A stretch of 64,000 nt of DNA from Micromonospora sp. MW-13 (GTDB lineage: Bacteria > Actinomycetota > Actinomycetes > Mycobacteriales > Micromonosporaceae), in contig NZ_QKKX01000011.1 of NCBI RefSeq assembly GCF_003434305.1, positions 62,001 through 126,000 of the forward strand. Direction: 5' to 3'. The first letter of the stretch is position 1, and every line of letters begins with the position of its first letter. Shown piece by piece: positions 16,598-25,428 of the stretch. The position numbers and the translations under genes were made by a program. Under the pieces are notes generated by a model. That model was not told the DNA's origin, did no database searches, and saw only the letters and a program-made list of their open reading frames with translations.

Positions 16598-17515
16598 TCA
16601 GCCAGCGGGGGCCCCGGAAGCCGGTTCGGCGGTCGCCGCGAGGGCCCGCAGCACGTCCCGGCGCACCCGGTCGGCGGCGGGCCCGGACAGGGGTCCGCGC
16701 GGTGGGCGGCACCGGCCGCCGAACCGCCCGGCGCACTCCATGGCGAGCTTGACGGCCTGCACGGACTCGGGCCGGGAGGCCCAGCCGAGGATCGGGTGCA
16801 GCTCGGCGTAGAGCGGCAGCGCCCGGCCCAGGTCGCGGGCGACGCACAGCTCGTACAGCCGCACGGCCTGGCGGGGCAGCGCGTTGGGCAGGGTGGCGAC
16901 CCATCCCGTGGCGCCGCACAGCACCAGTTCGAGCACCACGTCGTCGGCGCCGACCAGCACGTCGACGTGCGGGCAGAGGTCCCGCAGGCGGTGCAGCCTG
17001 CGGACGTCGCCGGTGACCTCCTTGACCGCGACGATCCCGTCGATCTCGGCGACGGTCGCCAGCAGGTCCGGCGTGAGGTCCAGCCGGGAGTCGTAGGGTT
17101 CGTTGTGGGCGACCACCGGCAGTCCGACCGCCGCCACCTCCCGGTAGTGGGCGACCACGTCGGCGGCGCGGGCGGCGGGCCCGTCGGGTGGCGGCGCGAG
17201 CACGCCGTGGGCGCCGGCCTCGGCGGCCTGCTCCGCCCAGCGGCGGGCCTGCCGGCTGCCGTAGCCGCCGACGCCGGGCACCACCGCGCAGCCGGACGGC
17301 GCGGCCTGCACCGTCGCCCGCACCACGGCGGCCCGCTCGTCGTCGGAGAGGGCCCGGTACTCCCCCACCGATGCACACGGCGCGACCCCGTGGCACCCCT
17401 CGGCGGCGAGCCAGCGGACGTGTTCCTGGAGCTGGTCGAAGTCGACCGACAGGTCGGCGCGCAACGGCGTGGTGATGGCGACCAGCACGCCCCGCCAGGG
17501 CCTACCAGCTCCCAC
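16598..17515 (-). CDS. DapA/NanA superfamily aldolase, divergent active site
   Basis: A 305-residue (beta/alpha)8 protein of the dihydrodipicolinate synthase / N-acetylneuraminate lyase superfamily. The Schiff-base lysine is present in AVKEVTGD (Lys 165). The usual YNxP motif that supplies the catalytic Tyr reads HNEPYD (His 137), and the GTTGE loop reads ASVGE. It is therefore unlikely to be the lysine-pathway DapA and more likely a sugar-acid or related aldolase/dehydratase. I chose the GTG at 17515 because GAGAGGGG precedes it; a GTG at 17542 would add nine residues. It is divergent from a PucR-type regulator, its likely controller. Confidence 0.8.
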   Translation of the reverse strand: MGAGRPWRGVLVAITTPLRADLSVDFDQLQEHVRWLAAEGCHGVAPCASVGEYRALSDDERAAVVRATVQAAPSGCAVVPGVGGYGSRQARRWAEQAAEAGAHGVLAPPPDGPAARAADVVAHYREVAAVGLPVVAHNEPYDSRLDLTPDLLATVAEIDGIVAVKEVTGDVRRLHRLRDLCPHVDVLVGADDVVLELVLCGATGWVATLPNALPRQAVRLYELCVARDLGRALPLYAELHPILGWASRPESVQAVKLAMECAGRFGGRCRPPRGPLSGPAADRVRRDVLRALAATAEPASGAPAG

Positions 17516-17772
17516 TCGGGTATCCCCTCTCCGCGCCGGCACCGCCCGTCAATCCACCCGCACTGTGCGCGGCGGCGCTGGTGCGGTCCGTACCGGAACC
17601 TTAGGAACGTCCGTCGCCACCGGTCTTCGGACAGATGCCGGAACAGTCGCGTTGCCGCCCGTCCTTTTGTCGCGACTTCGACAGTGGACCTTGCGCGATG
17701 ACCCACCGGCACCGGAGGGTAAGGACTGGCGGTCGCGCGACCCCTGTCACGCGGCGCAACCAGGGGAGATAC

Positions 17773-19002
17773 ATGCACGGTGAGCTCCAGCGAATCGTCG
17801 ACGCCGTCGCCGCCCGGGTGGGGCGACCCGCCCTCATCGAGGACCGGCGGCAGCGGGTGGTCGCCTACAGCGAGCACGACGGCCCGATGGACGACGTCCG
17901 CCGGATGTCGATCCTGCGCCGGCAGACGACGCCGGAGGTGATCGCCTGGTTCCGGGGCATGGGCGTGCTCACGGCACGCGCGCCGGTCCGCACCCCCGCG
18001 TGCGCCGAGCTGGACCTGCTGGCGAGGGTCTGCGTGCCGATCCGGCACGACGACCTGCTGCTCGGGTTCGTCTGGTTCATCGACGCGGACGGTTCGATGA
18101 CCGACGCCGACATCGCCACCGCGACCGGCGCCTTCACCGACCTGTCGCTGGCCCTGTACCGGGAGAACCTGCTCGGTGAGCTGGCCTCGCAGCGGGAGAC
18201 CGAGGCCACCCGTACCCTGCTGGTGGAGAGCCGGCAGGCGCGCGAGCACGCGGCGCGGGCGCTGCTGGAGGAGGGCGTGGTGGCCGCCGACGGGTCGACC
18301 GTCGCGCTCGTCGCCCAACTCGTGCCGGCCGGCGGACGGCAGCCCGACGAGGTGGCCCGGATCGCCCTGGAACAGGCCCTGGTCACCACCCGCCGGTGGA
18401 TCGGGGTACGGGAGACGCTGCACCTGGTCTGGCACGACCACGGGGTGCTGCTGGTCTGCGGCGACCGGGTCGCCGGCCGGCCCTCGCCGGAGGCGTCCGC
18501 CGGCCACCTGGACGAGGCGCTGGGCACCGCGACCCGGGGCCTGGCCTCGGTGGACCGGACCGTGACCGGGATCGGCCAGCCCCGCGCCGGGCTGTCCAGC
18601 GCGGTCGAATCCTACCAGGAGGCCGCGCAGGCGGCCCGGGTCGGCACGCAACTGCCCGCGCTGGGCCGGGTGGTCTCCTGGGCCGGCCTGGGCATCTACC
18701 GGGTGCTGTCCCAACTGGACAGCCAGCACCTCGACGTCGCGGGCGTCCATCCCGGGCTTGAGCGGCTACTGCGCGACGACGCCCACCAGGTGCTGCTGGA
18801 GACCCTGGAGGCGTACCTCGACCTGGCGGGCAACGCGCACGCGACCGCCGAGAAGCTCCGGCTGCACCGGACCACCCTCTACTACCGGCTGCAACGGGTG
18901 GAGCAGCTCGCCGGGACCGACCTCAAGGACGGCAACGAACGGCTGTGCCTGCACCTGGCCATGAAGCTCGGTCGGCTCACCGGCCACTACCGCCCGGCGT
19001 GA
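17773..19002 (+). CDS. PucR/CdaR-type helix-turn-helix regulator
   Basis: A 409-residue transcription factor. The N-terminal half has a sensor region resembling GAF-like domains (VCVPIRHDDLLLGFVWFIDADG), then a central GGDEF-like CdaR region, and finally the PucR-type C-terminal HTH (NAHATAEKLRLHRTTLYYRLQRVEQL, about residues 352-377). The ATG at 17773 was chosen for the GGGGAGAT ribosome site 4-5 nt before it; the frame is open further upstream. Its divergence from the aldolase-like gene, with a 257-nt shared control region, suggests it regulates that gene in response to a small metabolite. I see no clear operator there. Confidence 0.85.
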   Translation: MHGELQRIVDAVAARVGRPALIEDRRQRVVAYSEHDGPMDDVRRMSILRRQTTPEVIAWFRGMGVLTARAPVRTPACAELDLLARVCVPIRHDDLLLGFVWFIDADGSMTDADIATATGAFTDLSLALYRENLLGELASQRETEATRTLLVESRQAREHAARALLEEGVVAADGSTVALVAQLVPAGGRQPDEVARIALEQALVTTRRWIGVRETLHLVWHDHGVLLVCGDRVAGRPSPEASAGHLDEALGTATRGLASVDRTVTGIGQPRAGLSSAVESYQEAAQAARVGTQLPALGRVVSWAGLGIYRVLSQLDSQHLDVAGVHPGLERLLRDDAHQVLLETLEAYLDLAGNAHATAEKLRLHRTTLYYRLQRVEQLAGTDLKDGNERLCLHLAMKLGRLTGHYRPA

Positions 19003-19068
19003 CGCCGTCGGCCCGCCCGCGCCCACCCACCGCGGCGGCTGTCCGCAGTGGCAGCACGGGCGCGCCGA

Positions 19069-19097
19069 TTGACATGAGATAGACGTACTGCTATCTG
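19069..19097 (+). promoter_or_regulatory. Promoter and operator candidate for the chitosanase gene
   Basis: TTGACA (19069-19074) is followed after 17 nt by TATCTG (19092-19097). Within the spacer and reaching into the -10 lies the inverted repeat AGATAG-N8-CTATCT (19077-19096), well placed for repressor binding. Transcription would start near 19104 and leave a leader of about 187 nt before the chitosanase ATG at 19291. The stretch 19003-19290 is AT-rich for this genome and holds no gene. Confidence 0.6.
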
Positions 19098-19290
19098 TTA
19101 ATAGAGTTGCCTAATTGTCGCGGGCTCTCGACAACCACCCGAAAAAGGCCCGGCCGACGCCGCATTCACGCATTCCTGCCCTGACCGTGGCCCAGGCCGC
19201 CGACGACCGCACCCCCCGGATCATCGGGGCCGACCGGGGCTGACCCGACACGCGCCGCCGGCACCGCCCGTCCCCCACCCTAGGAGTGCC

Positions 19291-20496
19291 ATGCCCGCCA
19301 AGAGGACAGCCGCCTACCTCGCCGTGGCCCTGTTGATCCCCACCGCGGCGGTCGGCTACGGCCTGCCGTCGGCCAGCGCCGCGACCGCCGGGCCGATCAC
19401 CGGCCTGGGCGGCAAGTGCGTCGACGTCGCCGCCGCCAGCTCCGCCAACGGCACCGCCGTCCAGCTCTACACCTGCAACAACACCGCCGCCCAGGTCTGG
19501 ACCGTCGGCAACGCCGACGGCTCGATCCGCGCGCTCGGCAAGTGCCTCGACGTCACCGCGGCGTCGACCGCCGACGGCGCCAAGATCCAGCTGTACGACT
19601 GCAACGGCACCGGCGCCCAGCGGTGGAGCGCGGCCGACGGCGCCCTCGTCAACGCCGGCTCGGGCAAGTGCCTGGACGTCACGGACCGGAGCACGGCCGA
19701 CGGCACCCGGTTGCAGATCTGGACCTGCGCCGGCAGCGCGAACCAGCGGTGGACGGTGCCCGGCGGGGGCACCACCCCCAGCCCGTCCGCCCCCGCCGGG
19801 GTGAACCTCGACAACCCGGCGAAGAAGGACGTGGCCATGCAGATCGTGTCCGCCGCGGAGAACTCGTCGCTGAACTGGCGGGCCCAGTTCTCCTACATCG
19901 AGGACATCGGCGACGGGCGGGGCTACACCGCCGGCATCATCGGCTTCTGCTCCGGCACCGGCGACATGCTGGAGTTGGTCGAGGCGTACACGGCCAGCAA
20001 GCCGGGCAACGTGCTGGCCCCGTACCTGCCGGCCCTGCGCAGCGTCAACGGCACCGACTCGCACGCGGGCCTCGACCCGAACTACCCCCGCGACTGGCGG
20101 ACGGCCGCCGTCGACGGTGCGTTCCAGGCCGCCCAGGAGTCCGAGCGGGACCGGGTGTACTTCAACCCGTCGGTGCGCGACGGCAAGGCCGACGGGGTGC
20201 GGGCGCTCGGCCAGTTCGCCTACTACGACGCGGCGGTGATGCACGGCTACGAGGGCATGCGGGCGATCCGCAGCCGCGCCCTCGCCCGGGCGAAGCCGCC
20301 GGCCCAGGGCGGCGACGAGCGGACCTGGCTCAACGCCTTCCTCGACGAGCGGGTCGCCGAGATGAAGAAGGAGGAGGCCCACTCCGACACGTCCCGGGTC
20401 GACACCGCCCAGCGGGTGTTCCTCAACAACGGCAACTTCGACCTGAACACGCCGCTGGTCTTCGCCGTCTACGGCGACCAGTACCGGATCGGGTAG
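19291..20496 (+). CDS. Secreted GH46 chitosanase with N-terminal ricin-type lectin
   Basis: A 401-residue exoenzyme with a signal peptide (about residues 1-31). A ricin-B/CBM13-like lectin domain follows (about 35-156) with three repeats ending in QxW-type motifs (AAQVW, GAQRW, ANQRW). A short Pro/Ser linker leads to a GH46 chitosanase domain (about 170-401). The catalytic pair matches Streptomyces N174 chitosanase in spacing and context: Glu 190 in SAAENSS and Asp 208 in EDIGDGRG. It endo-cleaves chitosan; the lectin module would anchor it to polymer. A promoter with an overlapping inverted repeat lies upstream, consistent with induction. Confidence 0.93.
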   Translation: MPAKRTAAYLAVALLIPTAAVGYGLPSASAATAGPITGLGGKCVDVAAASSANGTAVQLYTCNNTAAQVWTVGNADGSIRALGKCLDVTAASTADGAKIQLYDCNGTGAQRWSAADGALVNAGSGKCLDVTDRSTADGTRLQIWTCAGSANQRWTVPGGGTTPSPSAPAGVNLDNPAKKDVAMQIVSAAENSSLNWRAQFSYIEDIGDGRGYTAGIIGFCSGTGDMLELVEAYTASKPGNVLAPYLPALRSVNGTDSHAGLDPNYPRDWRTAAVDGAFQAAQESERDRVYFNPSVRDGKADGVRALGQFAYYDAAVMHGYEGMRAIRSRALARAKPPAQGGDERTWLNAFLDERVAEMKKEEAHSDTSRVDTAQRVFLNNGNFDLNTPLVFAVYGDQYRIG

Positions 20497-20524
20497 CCCG
20501 GCAGCCGTGGGGGCGCGAACGGTC

Positions 20525-20758
20525 TCAGTCGGTCGGCATCGGCGCCGGCAGGGCGCTGCGCATCCGGTCCGGGTCCCAGTAGGAGTCGTCCGGGGCCGGC
20601 AGGCGCGTGCTGACCGTTCCGACGTCGCCGGTGGGCGTGGGGACCGGGGGCTGCCCCGCCGGCCCGGACCGGCGGGCCGTCACCACCCCGGCCACCACGA
20701 CGGCGACCAGCACGAGCGCGACCGCCGCCCCCACGGCCACCACCCAGCCGTTCCTCAT
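20525..20758 (-). CDS. Small membrane-anchored protein with protease-propeptide-like motif
   Basis: A 77-residue protein with one N-terminal transmembrane helix (about residues 5-28), a short extracytoplasmic Pro/Gly linker and a C-terminal segment SYWDPDRMRSA (59-69). AAGGAG lies 6 nt before the ATG. The segment resembles NYWTAERMRTA in the pro-region of the secreted trypsin-like protease encoded 147 nt upstream on the same strand. The two are probably co-transcribed. The function is unknown: an anchor, modulator or leftover fragment of a protease precursor are all possible. Confidence 0.65.
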   Translation of the reverse strand: MRNGWVVAVGAAVALVLVAVVVAGVVTARRSGPAGQPPVPTPTGDVGTVSTRLPAPDDSYWDPDRMRSALPAPMPTD

Positions 20759-20905
20759 CTTCCGCTCCTTCTCGCCGGCTCCGGCGCTTCGACCGTCCCG
20801 GTCGCCGGCCGGGCGGCTGGAGCACCACCCCGGTGGGACGCGCGCGGGCCCCGACCGGATCCCACGGATCACGGTCGGGGTCGGCGGTTCACCCTGTCGG
20901 GTGAC

Positions 20906-21952
20906 TCAGGTGCGGTTCGCCACCGAGTTGAAGGCGTCCATCACCGCGGTGTCGAAGTACGAGCTCCGGTTCACCCCGTTGCCGTCCAACGTGCTCATGA
21001 TGCCGTTGACGTAGCCGTACGCGTCGTTGTACAGCCGCAGCCAGACCGATCCGCTGGAGCCACCGGTGAAGCCACAGCCGAGGGCGATCTTGTTCTCCTG
21101 GAACGGCCAGATGCCGGGCCGGTAGGTCGTGCCCTGGCAGTACTGCTGCCAGCCGCCGTCGTACGGGGGCGCCGCCGGGTAGGCGAGAATGGTCACGGCC
21201 TGGTCGTAGCTGTAATTGACCGAGAGCCCGTTTCCGCCGAGCACATCGACGGGCCGCTGGCCAGAGCCGTTCGGCCACACCGTGATGTAGGAGACGTCAC
21301 GATCGAGGTTGCTGTCGTTGATCCACGCATTGAACGTCGTCAGATACTTGGCCGACCAGCGGCCGTACGGTTCGGCACCGTAGTTGTACAGCGGGACGAA
21401 TACCCAGTTCTGCATCCACTGGCCGCCACGGCCGCCGTGCACGCAGTGCCCGGCGCTCATGACGAGCAGCTTGGAGCCGCTGTTCACGGTGCCCGCCGAG
21501 CAGACGTAGTTCTTCCCGTCGGCCGGGTTGTAGAAGAAGACCTTGCCGACCGTGGCGGAGGCGGCGACGTTGGCGGCCATGGAACCGCCAGCGGCGGGGA
21601 CGCGACTGGTCGCGGCCTTGACGCTCGGCGCGGCGGGCGGCGTGGACTGGGCCGCGCCGGTCGGGCGCAGGCTCTCACCGGAGCTGGCGGGGGCCTTCTT
21701 GACCAGCGTGTCCGCCGAGATCGCGGTGCGCATCCGCTCGGCGGTCCAGTAGTTGCTGGCCTGCTCGGCGGCCGTCAGGCCACTGCGGGCGGTGGTGGAG
21801 GTGGTCGCCGGCGCAGTGCTGACCGACGCCCCGGCGGTGGCGGCGGGCGCCGGGGCCGCCTGCGCGGTGCCGGTGCCGACCAGGGCCATTCCCGCAGCGA
21901 GCGCCACGGTCGCGGCGACCCGGGTCGCGCGCCGGATGTCCGGATAGTGCAT
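20906..21952 (-). CDS. Secreted trypsin-like (V8-type) serine protease
   Basis: A 348-residue exoprotease with a signal peptide (about residues 1-32), a Thr/Ala-rich pro-region including NYWTAERMRTA (67-77), and a trypsin/V8-type chymotrypsin-fold domain. The triad reads His 169 (SAGHC), Asp 219 (DRDVSYI) and Ser 300 (GGSSGS). The catalytic domain also contains paired cysteines. GGGAGGG precedes the ATG at 21952. The gene is divergent from the NB-ARC protein gene with a 211-nt shared control region. Substrate specificity cannot be read from the sequence. Confidence 0.88.
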   Translation of the reverse strand: MHYPDIRRATRVAATVALAAGMALVGTGTAQAAPAPAATAGASVSTAPATTSTTARSGLTAAEQASNYWTAERMRTAISADTLVKKAPASSGESLRPTGAAQSTPPAAPSVKAATSRVPAAGGSMAANVAASATVGKVFFYNPADGKNYVCSAGTVNSGSKLLVMSAGHCVHGGRGGQWMQNWVFVPLYNYGAEPYGRWSAKYLTTFNAWINDSNLDRDVSYITVWPNGSGQRPVDVLGGNGLSVNYSYDQAVTILAYPAAPPYDGGWQQYCQGTTYRPGIWPFQENKIALGCGFTGGSSGSVWLRLYNDAYGYVNGIMSTLDGNGVNRSSYFDTAVMDAFNSVANRT

Positions 21953-22163
21953 TCGTTTCCCTCCCGGTGGTGGAATTGGCGCTTGTGGAAGCGCTGGCGA
22001 CAGCATGGCCAGCCGGGAAGCATGAACGGAAGCGGATCGAGGCGTTAATTGTGTCGCTGACAGTGTGTCGGCGTCATGACTCAGGGCAATAGCGTCGACG
22101 CTGGCGGTGATAGAAATTGGTATCCACTTCCGAACCAGCGTCGAATACGTGGGGAGAACGCCG

Positions 22164-23390
22164 ATGGGTCGGCTCACCCGTCCGTTCGTGCCAGCGGGTC
22201 CCCTGACCGATTTCTACGAGCGGCTGCACGACCTGCACGTCGCGGCCGGGCAACCGAGCGTGCGCCGGTTGCAGCGGCTGACCCGCACCGGGCGGTGGCC
22301 CACGGGAATCAACCCCACGTCCATCCACGCCGCCTTCGTCCGCCCGCGCCTCGCCCGCTGGGAGGTGGTACGCGAGATCGTCCGGGCGCTCGGCGGCGAC
22401 GTCGACGAGTTCACCGGCCTGTGGTGCCGGGCCCACCGCTGCCAGGCCCGCGACGACGTCGGGCCGGTGGACCCGGCGCCGCAGGACCGGGCGTGGGCAC
22501 CGGCGGCGCACGTCCCCGTGCCCCGGGAACTACCCCCGGACGTTCTGCCGTTCACCGGGCGCGGCCTGCTCCGCGGCGCCCTGGACGCGCTGCTGGCCGA
22601 GGCGGCGAACCGGGCGGCGATGATGACCGTGCTGCTCACCGGGGCGGCCGGGATCGGCAAGACGGCGCTGGCCGTGCACTGGGCGCACCGGGTGGCCGGG
22701 TGTTTCCCCGACGGCCAGCTCTACGTGGACCTGCGAGGCGACGGCTCGGGTCAGCCGCCGTCGCCGACGGAGGTGCTCGCCGCCTTCCTCAACGCCCTCG
22801 GCGTCGCCAGCACCGAACTGCCCGGCACCGCCGCCGCGCTGGCCGCCTGCTACCGGACCCGGATGTCCGGCCGCCGGACGCTGGTGCTGCTCGACAACGC
22901 GTCCTCGGTCGAACAGGTCCGTCCCCTGCTGCCCGGGTCACCGGGCTGCCTGGTCCTGGTGACCAGCCGGGAGAACCTGGCCGAGCTGGTGGTCCGGCAC
23001 GGCGCGCGGCGGCTGGAGCTGGGGCCGCTGAGCACCGAGGCGGCCGTCGAACTGTTGCGCGGACTGCTGGGCGACCGGGTCGACGCGGAGCCCGAGGCCG
23101 TGTACGACCTCGTCCGGCGCTGCGCGGCTCGCCCGCTGGCCCTGCGCGCCGCCGCGGAGCGGGCGGCGGCCCGCGGCACGCTCGTGCTGGCCGCCACGGA
23201 CCGGACGGCCGCCGAACCGGCGTGGGGTGGCGCCGGGGCGGAGCGGGGCCGGCCGCCGCGCCTGCGCGGGCCGACCGACCCGGCCCGGTCGACCGGGGTC
23301 ACGGCGCCGGCCCTGTTGTCCCGGGTGCGCCCGCCCGGCGCCGGTCCCCCGGCGCGACGACCGGAACAGGCCCAGCTCAGCGCCGGCTGA
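22164..23390 (+). CDS. NB-ARC (STAND) ATPase with HTH-like N-terminus, short form
   Basis: A 408-residue protein with an N-terminal XRE-like region (about residues 12-92), a linker, and an NB-ARC nucleotide-binding domain. Walker A is GAAGIGKTAL (160-169) and Walker B is TLVLLDN (239-245). Related actinomycete regulators continue into winged-helix and TPR or WD sensor domains. This one stops soon after the ARC start (RPLALRAAAERAA) and ends in a low-complexity Pro/Arg tail, so it may be truncated by frameshift. GGGGAG precedes the ATG. Its last 14 nt overlap the 3' end of the convergent gntR gene. Confidence 0.75.
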   Translation: MGRLTRPFVPAGPLTDFYERLHDLHVAAGQPSVRRLQRLTRTGRWPTGINPTSIHAAFVRPRLARWEVVREIVRALGGDVDEFTGLWCRAHRCQARDDVGPVDPAPQDRAWAPAAHVPVPRELPPDVLPFTGRGLLRGALDALLAEAANRAAMMTVLLTGAAGIGKTALAVHWAHRVAGCFPDGQLYVDLRGDGSGQPPSPTEVLAAFLNALGVASTELPGTAAALAACYRTRMSGRRTLVLLDNASSVEQVRPLLPGSPGCLVLVTSRENLAELVVRHGARRLELGPLSTEAAVELLRGLLGDRVDAEPEAVYDLVRRCAARPLALRAAAERAAARGTLVLAATDRTAAEPAWGGAGAERGRPPRLRGPTDPARSTGVTAPALLSRVRPPGAGPPARRPEQAQLSAG

Positions 23391-24144
23391 GCAGGGAGGT
23401 GACCCGCATCCGCTCGCTGTGGATCCACACGTCGGAGTATTCGATCGGCCGGCCGTCGTCGAGGTAGGTGATCTGTTCCAGGTACAGCAGCGGGAATGCC
23501 TCGGGCACCCCGAGGGCCTCGGCGACCCGCCCGGAGGCGGCGGTCGCGGTGAACGTGCGCCGGCCGGTGCTGATCTTCAGCCCGTAGTCGTTCTCCAGCA
23601 GGCCGAACAGCGACCGGTCGGCCAGGTCGTCCCGGTCGAGGCCGGGGGCCAGGTCGATGCGTACGTAGTTGACCAGCCAGGCCACCGGCCCGGCGGTGCT
23701 CGACCGGAGCCGTTCCAGGCGGAGCACCGACTGGCCGGGGCGCAGGTCGAGCAGGGCCGCCACGGGCGACGGGGCGGCCATCACCTCGTGGGAGAGCACC
23801 TGGGTGGTGACGGTGACGCCCTGCCGGGCGAAGTCCTCCGACAGCGTGGTGAGCTTCTGGGCGATGGACGGCTCGATGGCGGTGGAGGTGACGAAGGTGC
23901 CGCGCCCGCGGACCTGCACGAGCAGGCCGTCGCGGATCAGCGTGGCCAGCGCCCGGCGCAGGGTGCCCCGGGAGATGCCCAGGTCGACGGCCAGCTCCGG
24001 CTCGCTGCGCAGCCGGTAGTGCGGCGGCCATTCGCCGGACAGGATCCGGGCCCTGATCTGCTCGGACACCTGCGCGTGCAGCGGCGCGGGCGCGGCGCGG
24101 TCGAGCTGCTCACTCGCCCCGGCGGGGCTTGACTGGTCGGACAT
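23377..24144 (-). CDS. GntR/HutC-type (UTRA) regulator of the ribose operon
   Basis: A 255-residue regulator with a GntR winged-helix domain (about residues 20-90; SEPELAVDLGISRGTLRRAL is the recognition region) and a UTRA effector domain (about 110-250; ending PIEYSDVWIHSERMR). It is the last gene of the rbsKCBAD-deoC-gntR operon, 83 nt after deoC. The palindrome at 30015-30036 in the operon promoter is of the type bound by HutC-subfamily repressors, so self-regulated repression relieved by a sugar phosphate is likely. Its 3' end overlaps the convergent NB-ARC gene by 14 nt. Confidence 0.88.
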   Translation of the reverse strand: MSDQSSPAGASEQLDRAAPAPLHAQVSEQIRARILSGEWPPHYRLRSEPELAVDLGISRGTLRRALATLIRDGLLVQVRGRGTFVTSTAIEPSIAQKLTTLSEDFARQGVTVTTQVLSHEVMAAPSPVAALLDLRPGQSVLRLERLRSSTAGPVAWLVNYVRIDLAPGLDRDDLADRSLFGLLENDYGLKISTGRRTFTATAASGRVAEALGVPEAFPLLYLEQITYLDDGRPIEYSDVWIHSERMRVTSLLSRR

Positions 24145-24227
24145 GACGCCTTCCCGTGGCGGCCCGTCGCCCCTCGACCCCGGTGGTGGTACGGACCACC
24201 GGTGCGGTGTCGAGGGGCGACGGACGG

Positions 24228-24932
24228 TCAGTAGCTCGTGGTGTGCTCGTTGACTTCGTCGGTGACGATAGCCACCCCGGCGCTGGTGCCCAGCAGCACC
24301 GCCCCCGCGCGCAGCAGGGACACGGCCTGGTCGAAGGACTTGATCCCGCCGGAGGCCTTGACCTGCACGCCCTGCGGCGCGCGGGCCACCAGCCAGGCGA
24401 CGCTGTCGGGGTTGGCCACCTCGACCGCGCCGCTGCTGGCGTTCTTGAGGAACGCGGCGCCGGCCTCGATGGACAGCTCGACGGCGGCCTCGCGCTCGGC
24501 CGGGGTGAGCAGCGGCAGTTCGAGCATCACCTTGACCGGTACGCCGGAGGCGACCACGCCGGCGATGTCGGCGCGGAACGCGTCGTACCGGCCGCTCTTG
24601 AGCCAGCCGATCTGCACGCCGATGTCGATCTGCGTGGCGCCGGCCCGGACCAGGCTCTCGGCCTCGGCGGCCTTTCCGGCGCTGGTGGTCACGCCCACGG
24701 TGGGGAAGTCCAGCGCGGAGGCGACCTCGGCGTCGGTGCCGCGCAGTACCTCGGCGACCTCGGCGACCCAGGAGCCGGGCACCATGGCGGCGTTGAAGCC
24801 GTACCGGAGGGTCTCCTCGGCGTGGGCGACGATCTGGTCGCGGGTGACGCCGACGTCGATCAGGGTGTGTTGGATGTAGGGCGCCAACGCCGCGGAGGTG
24901 ATCTCGGTGTCGGTCAGGATGGCAGTGCTCAC
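24228..24932 (-). CDS. deoC: Deoxyribose-phosphate aldolase
   Basis: A 234-residue class I aldolase that splits 2-deoxyribose 5-phosphate into acetaldehyde and glyceraldehyde 3-phosphate. Catalytic residues align with E. coli DeoC: Schiff-base Lys 163 in FLKNASSG, Lys 192 in VKASGGI and Asp 103 in QIDIGV. I chose the GTG at 24932 because GGAG lies 6 nt before it; an ATG four codons upstream (24944) lacks spacing for one. It lies between rbsD and gntR, so the operon probably handles deoxyribose from nucleosides as well as ribose. Confidence 0.9.
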   Translation of the reverse strand: MSTAILTDTEITSAALAPYIQHTLIDVGVTRDQIVAHAEETLRYGFNAAMVPGSWVAEVAEVLRGTDAEVASALDFPTVGVTTSAGKAAEAESLVRAGATQIDIGVQIGWLKSGRYDAFRADIAGVVASGVPVKVMLELPLLTPAEREAAVELSIEAGAAFLKNASSGAVEVANPDSVAWLVARAPQGVQVKASGGIKSFDQAVSLLRAGAVLLGTSAGVAIVTDEVNEHTTSY

Positions 24933-24972
24933 GTTCTTCTCCAATGTCGGTACGACGTGGCGGGTGTCGCCA

Positions 24973-25428
24973 CTACATCCGGTCCCGGTAGTAGTCGGGC
25001 ACGATGACTCCGGGCTCGTCGAACCAGCGCGGCACGTCGACGCCGCAGACCAGCCCGACGTTGCCCCAGGGGTTGAACGCGCCGGTCCGGACGATCGCCT
25101 TGGCCTGGTGGGCCAGCTCGCCGAGCATCTCGGCGTGCTGGCGGGTGGTCAGCGGCACGCCCGGGAAGCGCTGCCCCAGCCAGTCGGCGAGCGGCCGGTT
25201 GTGGGTGGTCACGTCCTCGGCGACCACGACGCCCTCGACGATGATCTCGTCGGCGACGAGGTCGAGCACGGTGGTCAGCGGGGGCAGGTCCTCGGCGATG
25301 GCCAGGTCGACGCGGTGCGCGCCGCGCGGGATGGGGAACCCGGCGTCGACCACGAGCAGCAGGTCGGTGTGACCGAGGGTGGCGAGCGTCCCGGACAGCT
25401 CGGCGTTGAGCAGGCCGCTGCGTTTCAT
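24973..25428 (-). CDS. rbsD: D-ribose pyranase RbsD
   Basis: A 151-residue RbsD/FucU-family mutarotase that converts beta-pyranose ribose to the furanose form used by ribokinase. It has the N-terminal MKRSGLLNAEL pattern, the catalytic His 20 in LGHTD, and the DAGFPIP and NPWGNV segments. It is slightly longer than the roughly 130-140 residue norm because of its C-terminal tail. Its ATG overlaps the rbsA stop by 4 nt. Confidence 0.93.
   Translation of the reverse strand: MKRSGLLNAELSGTLATLGHTDLLLVVDAGFPIPRGAHRVDLAIAEDLPPLTTVLDLVADEIIVEGVVVAEDVTTHNRPLADWLGQRFPGVPLTTRQHAEMLGELAHQAKAIVRTGAFNPWGNVGLVCGVDVPRWFDEPGVIVPDYYRDRM

Noticed and set aside
17516-17772. Search for a PucR operator in the divergent control region
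   Set aside because: Short symmetrical strings such as CGGTCCGTACCG are imperfect and not repeated, so no site could be supported.
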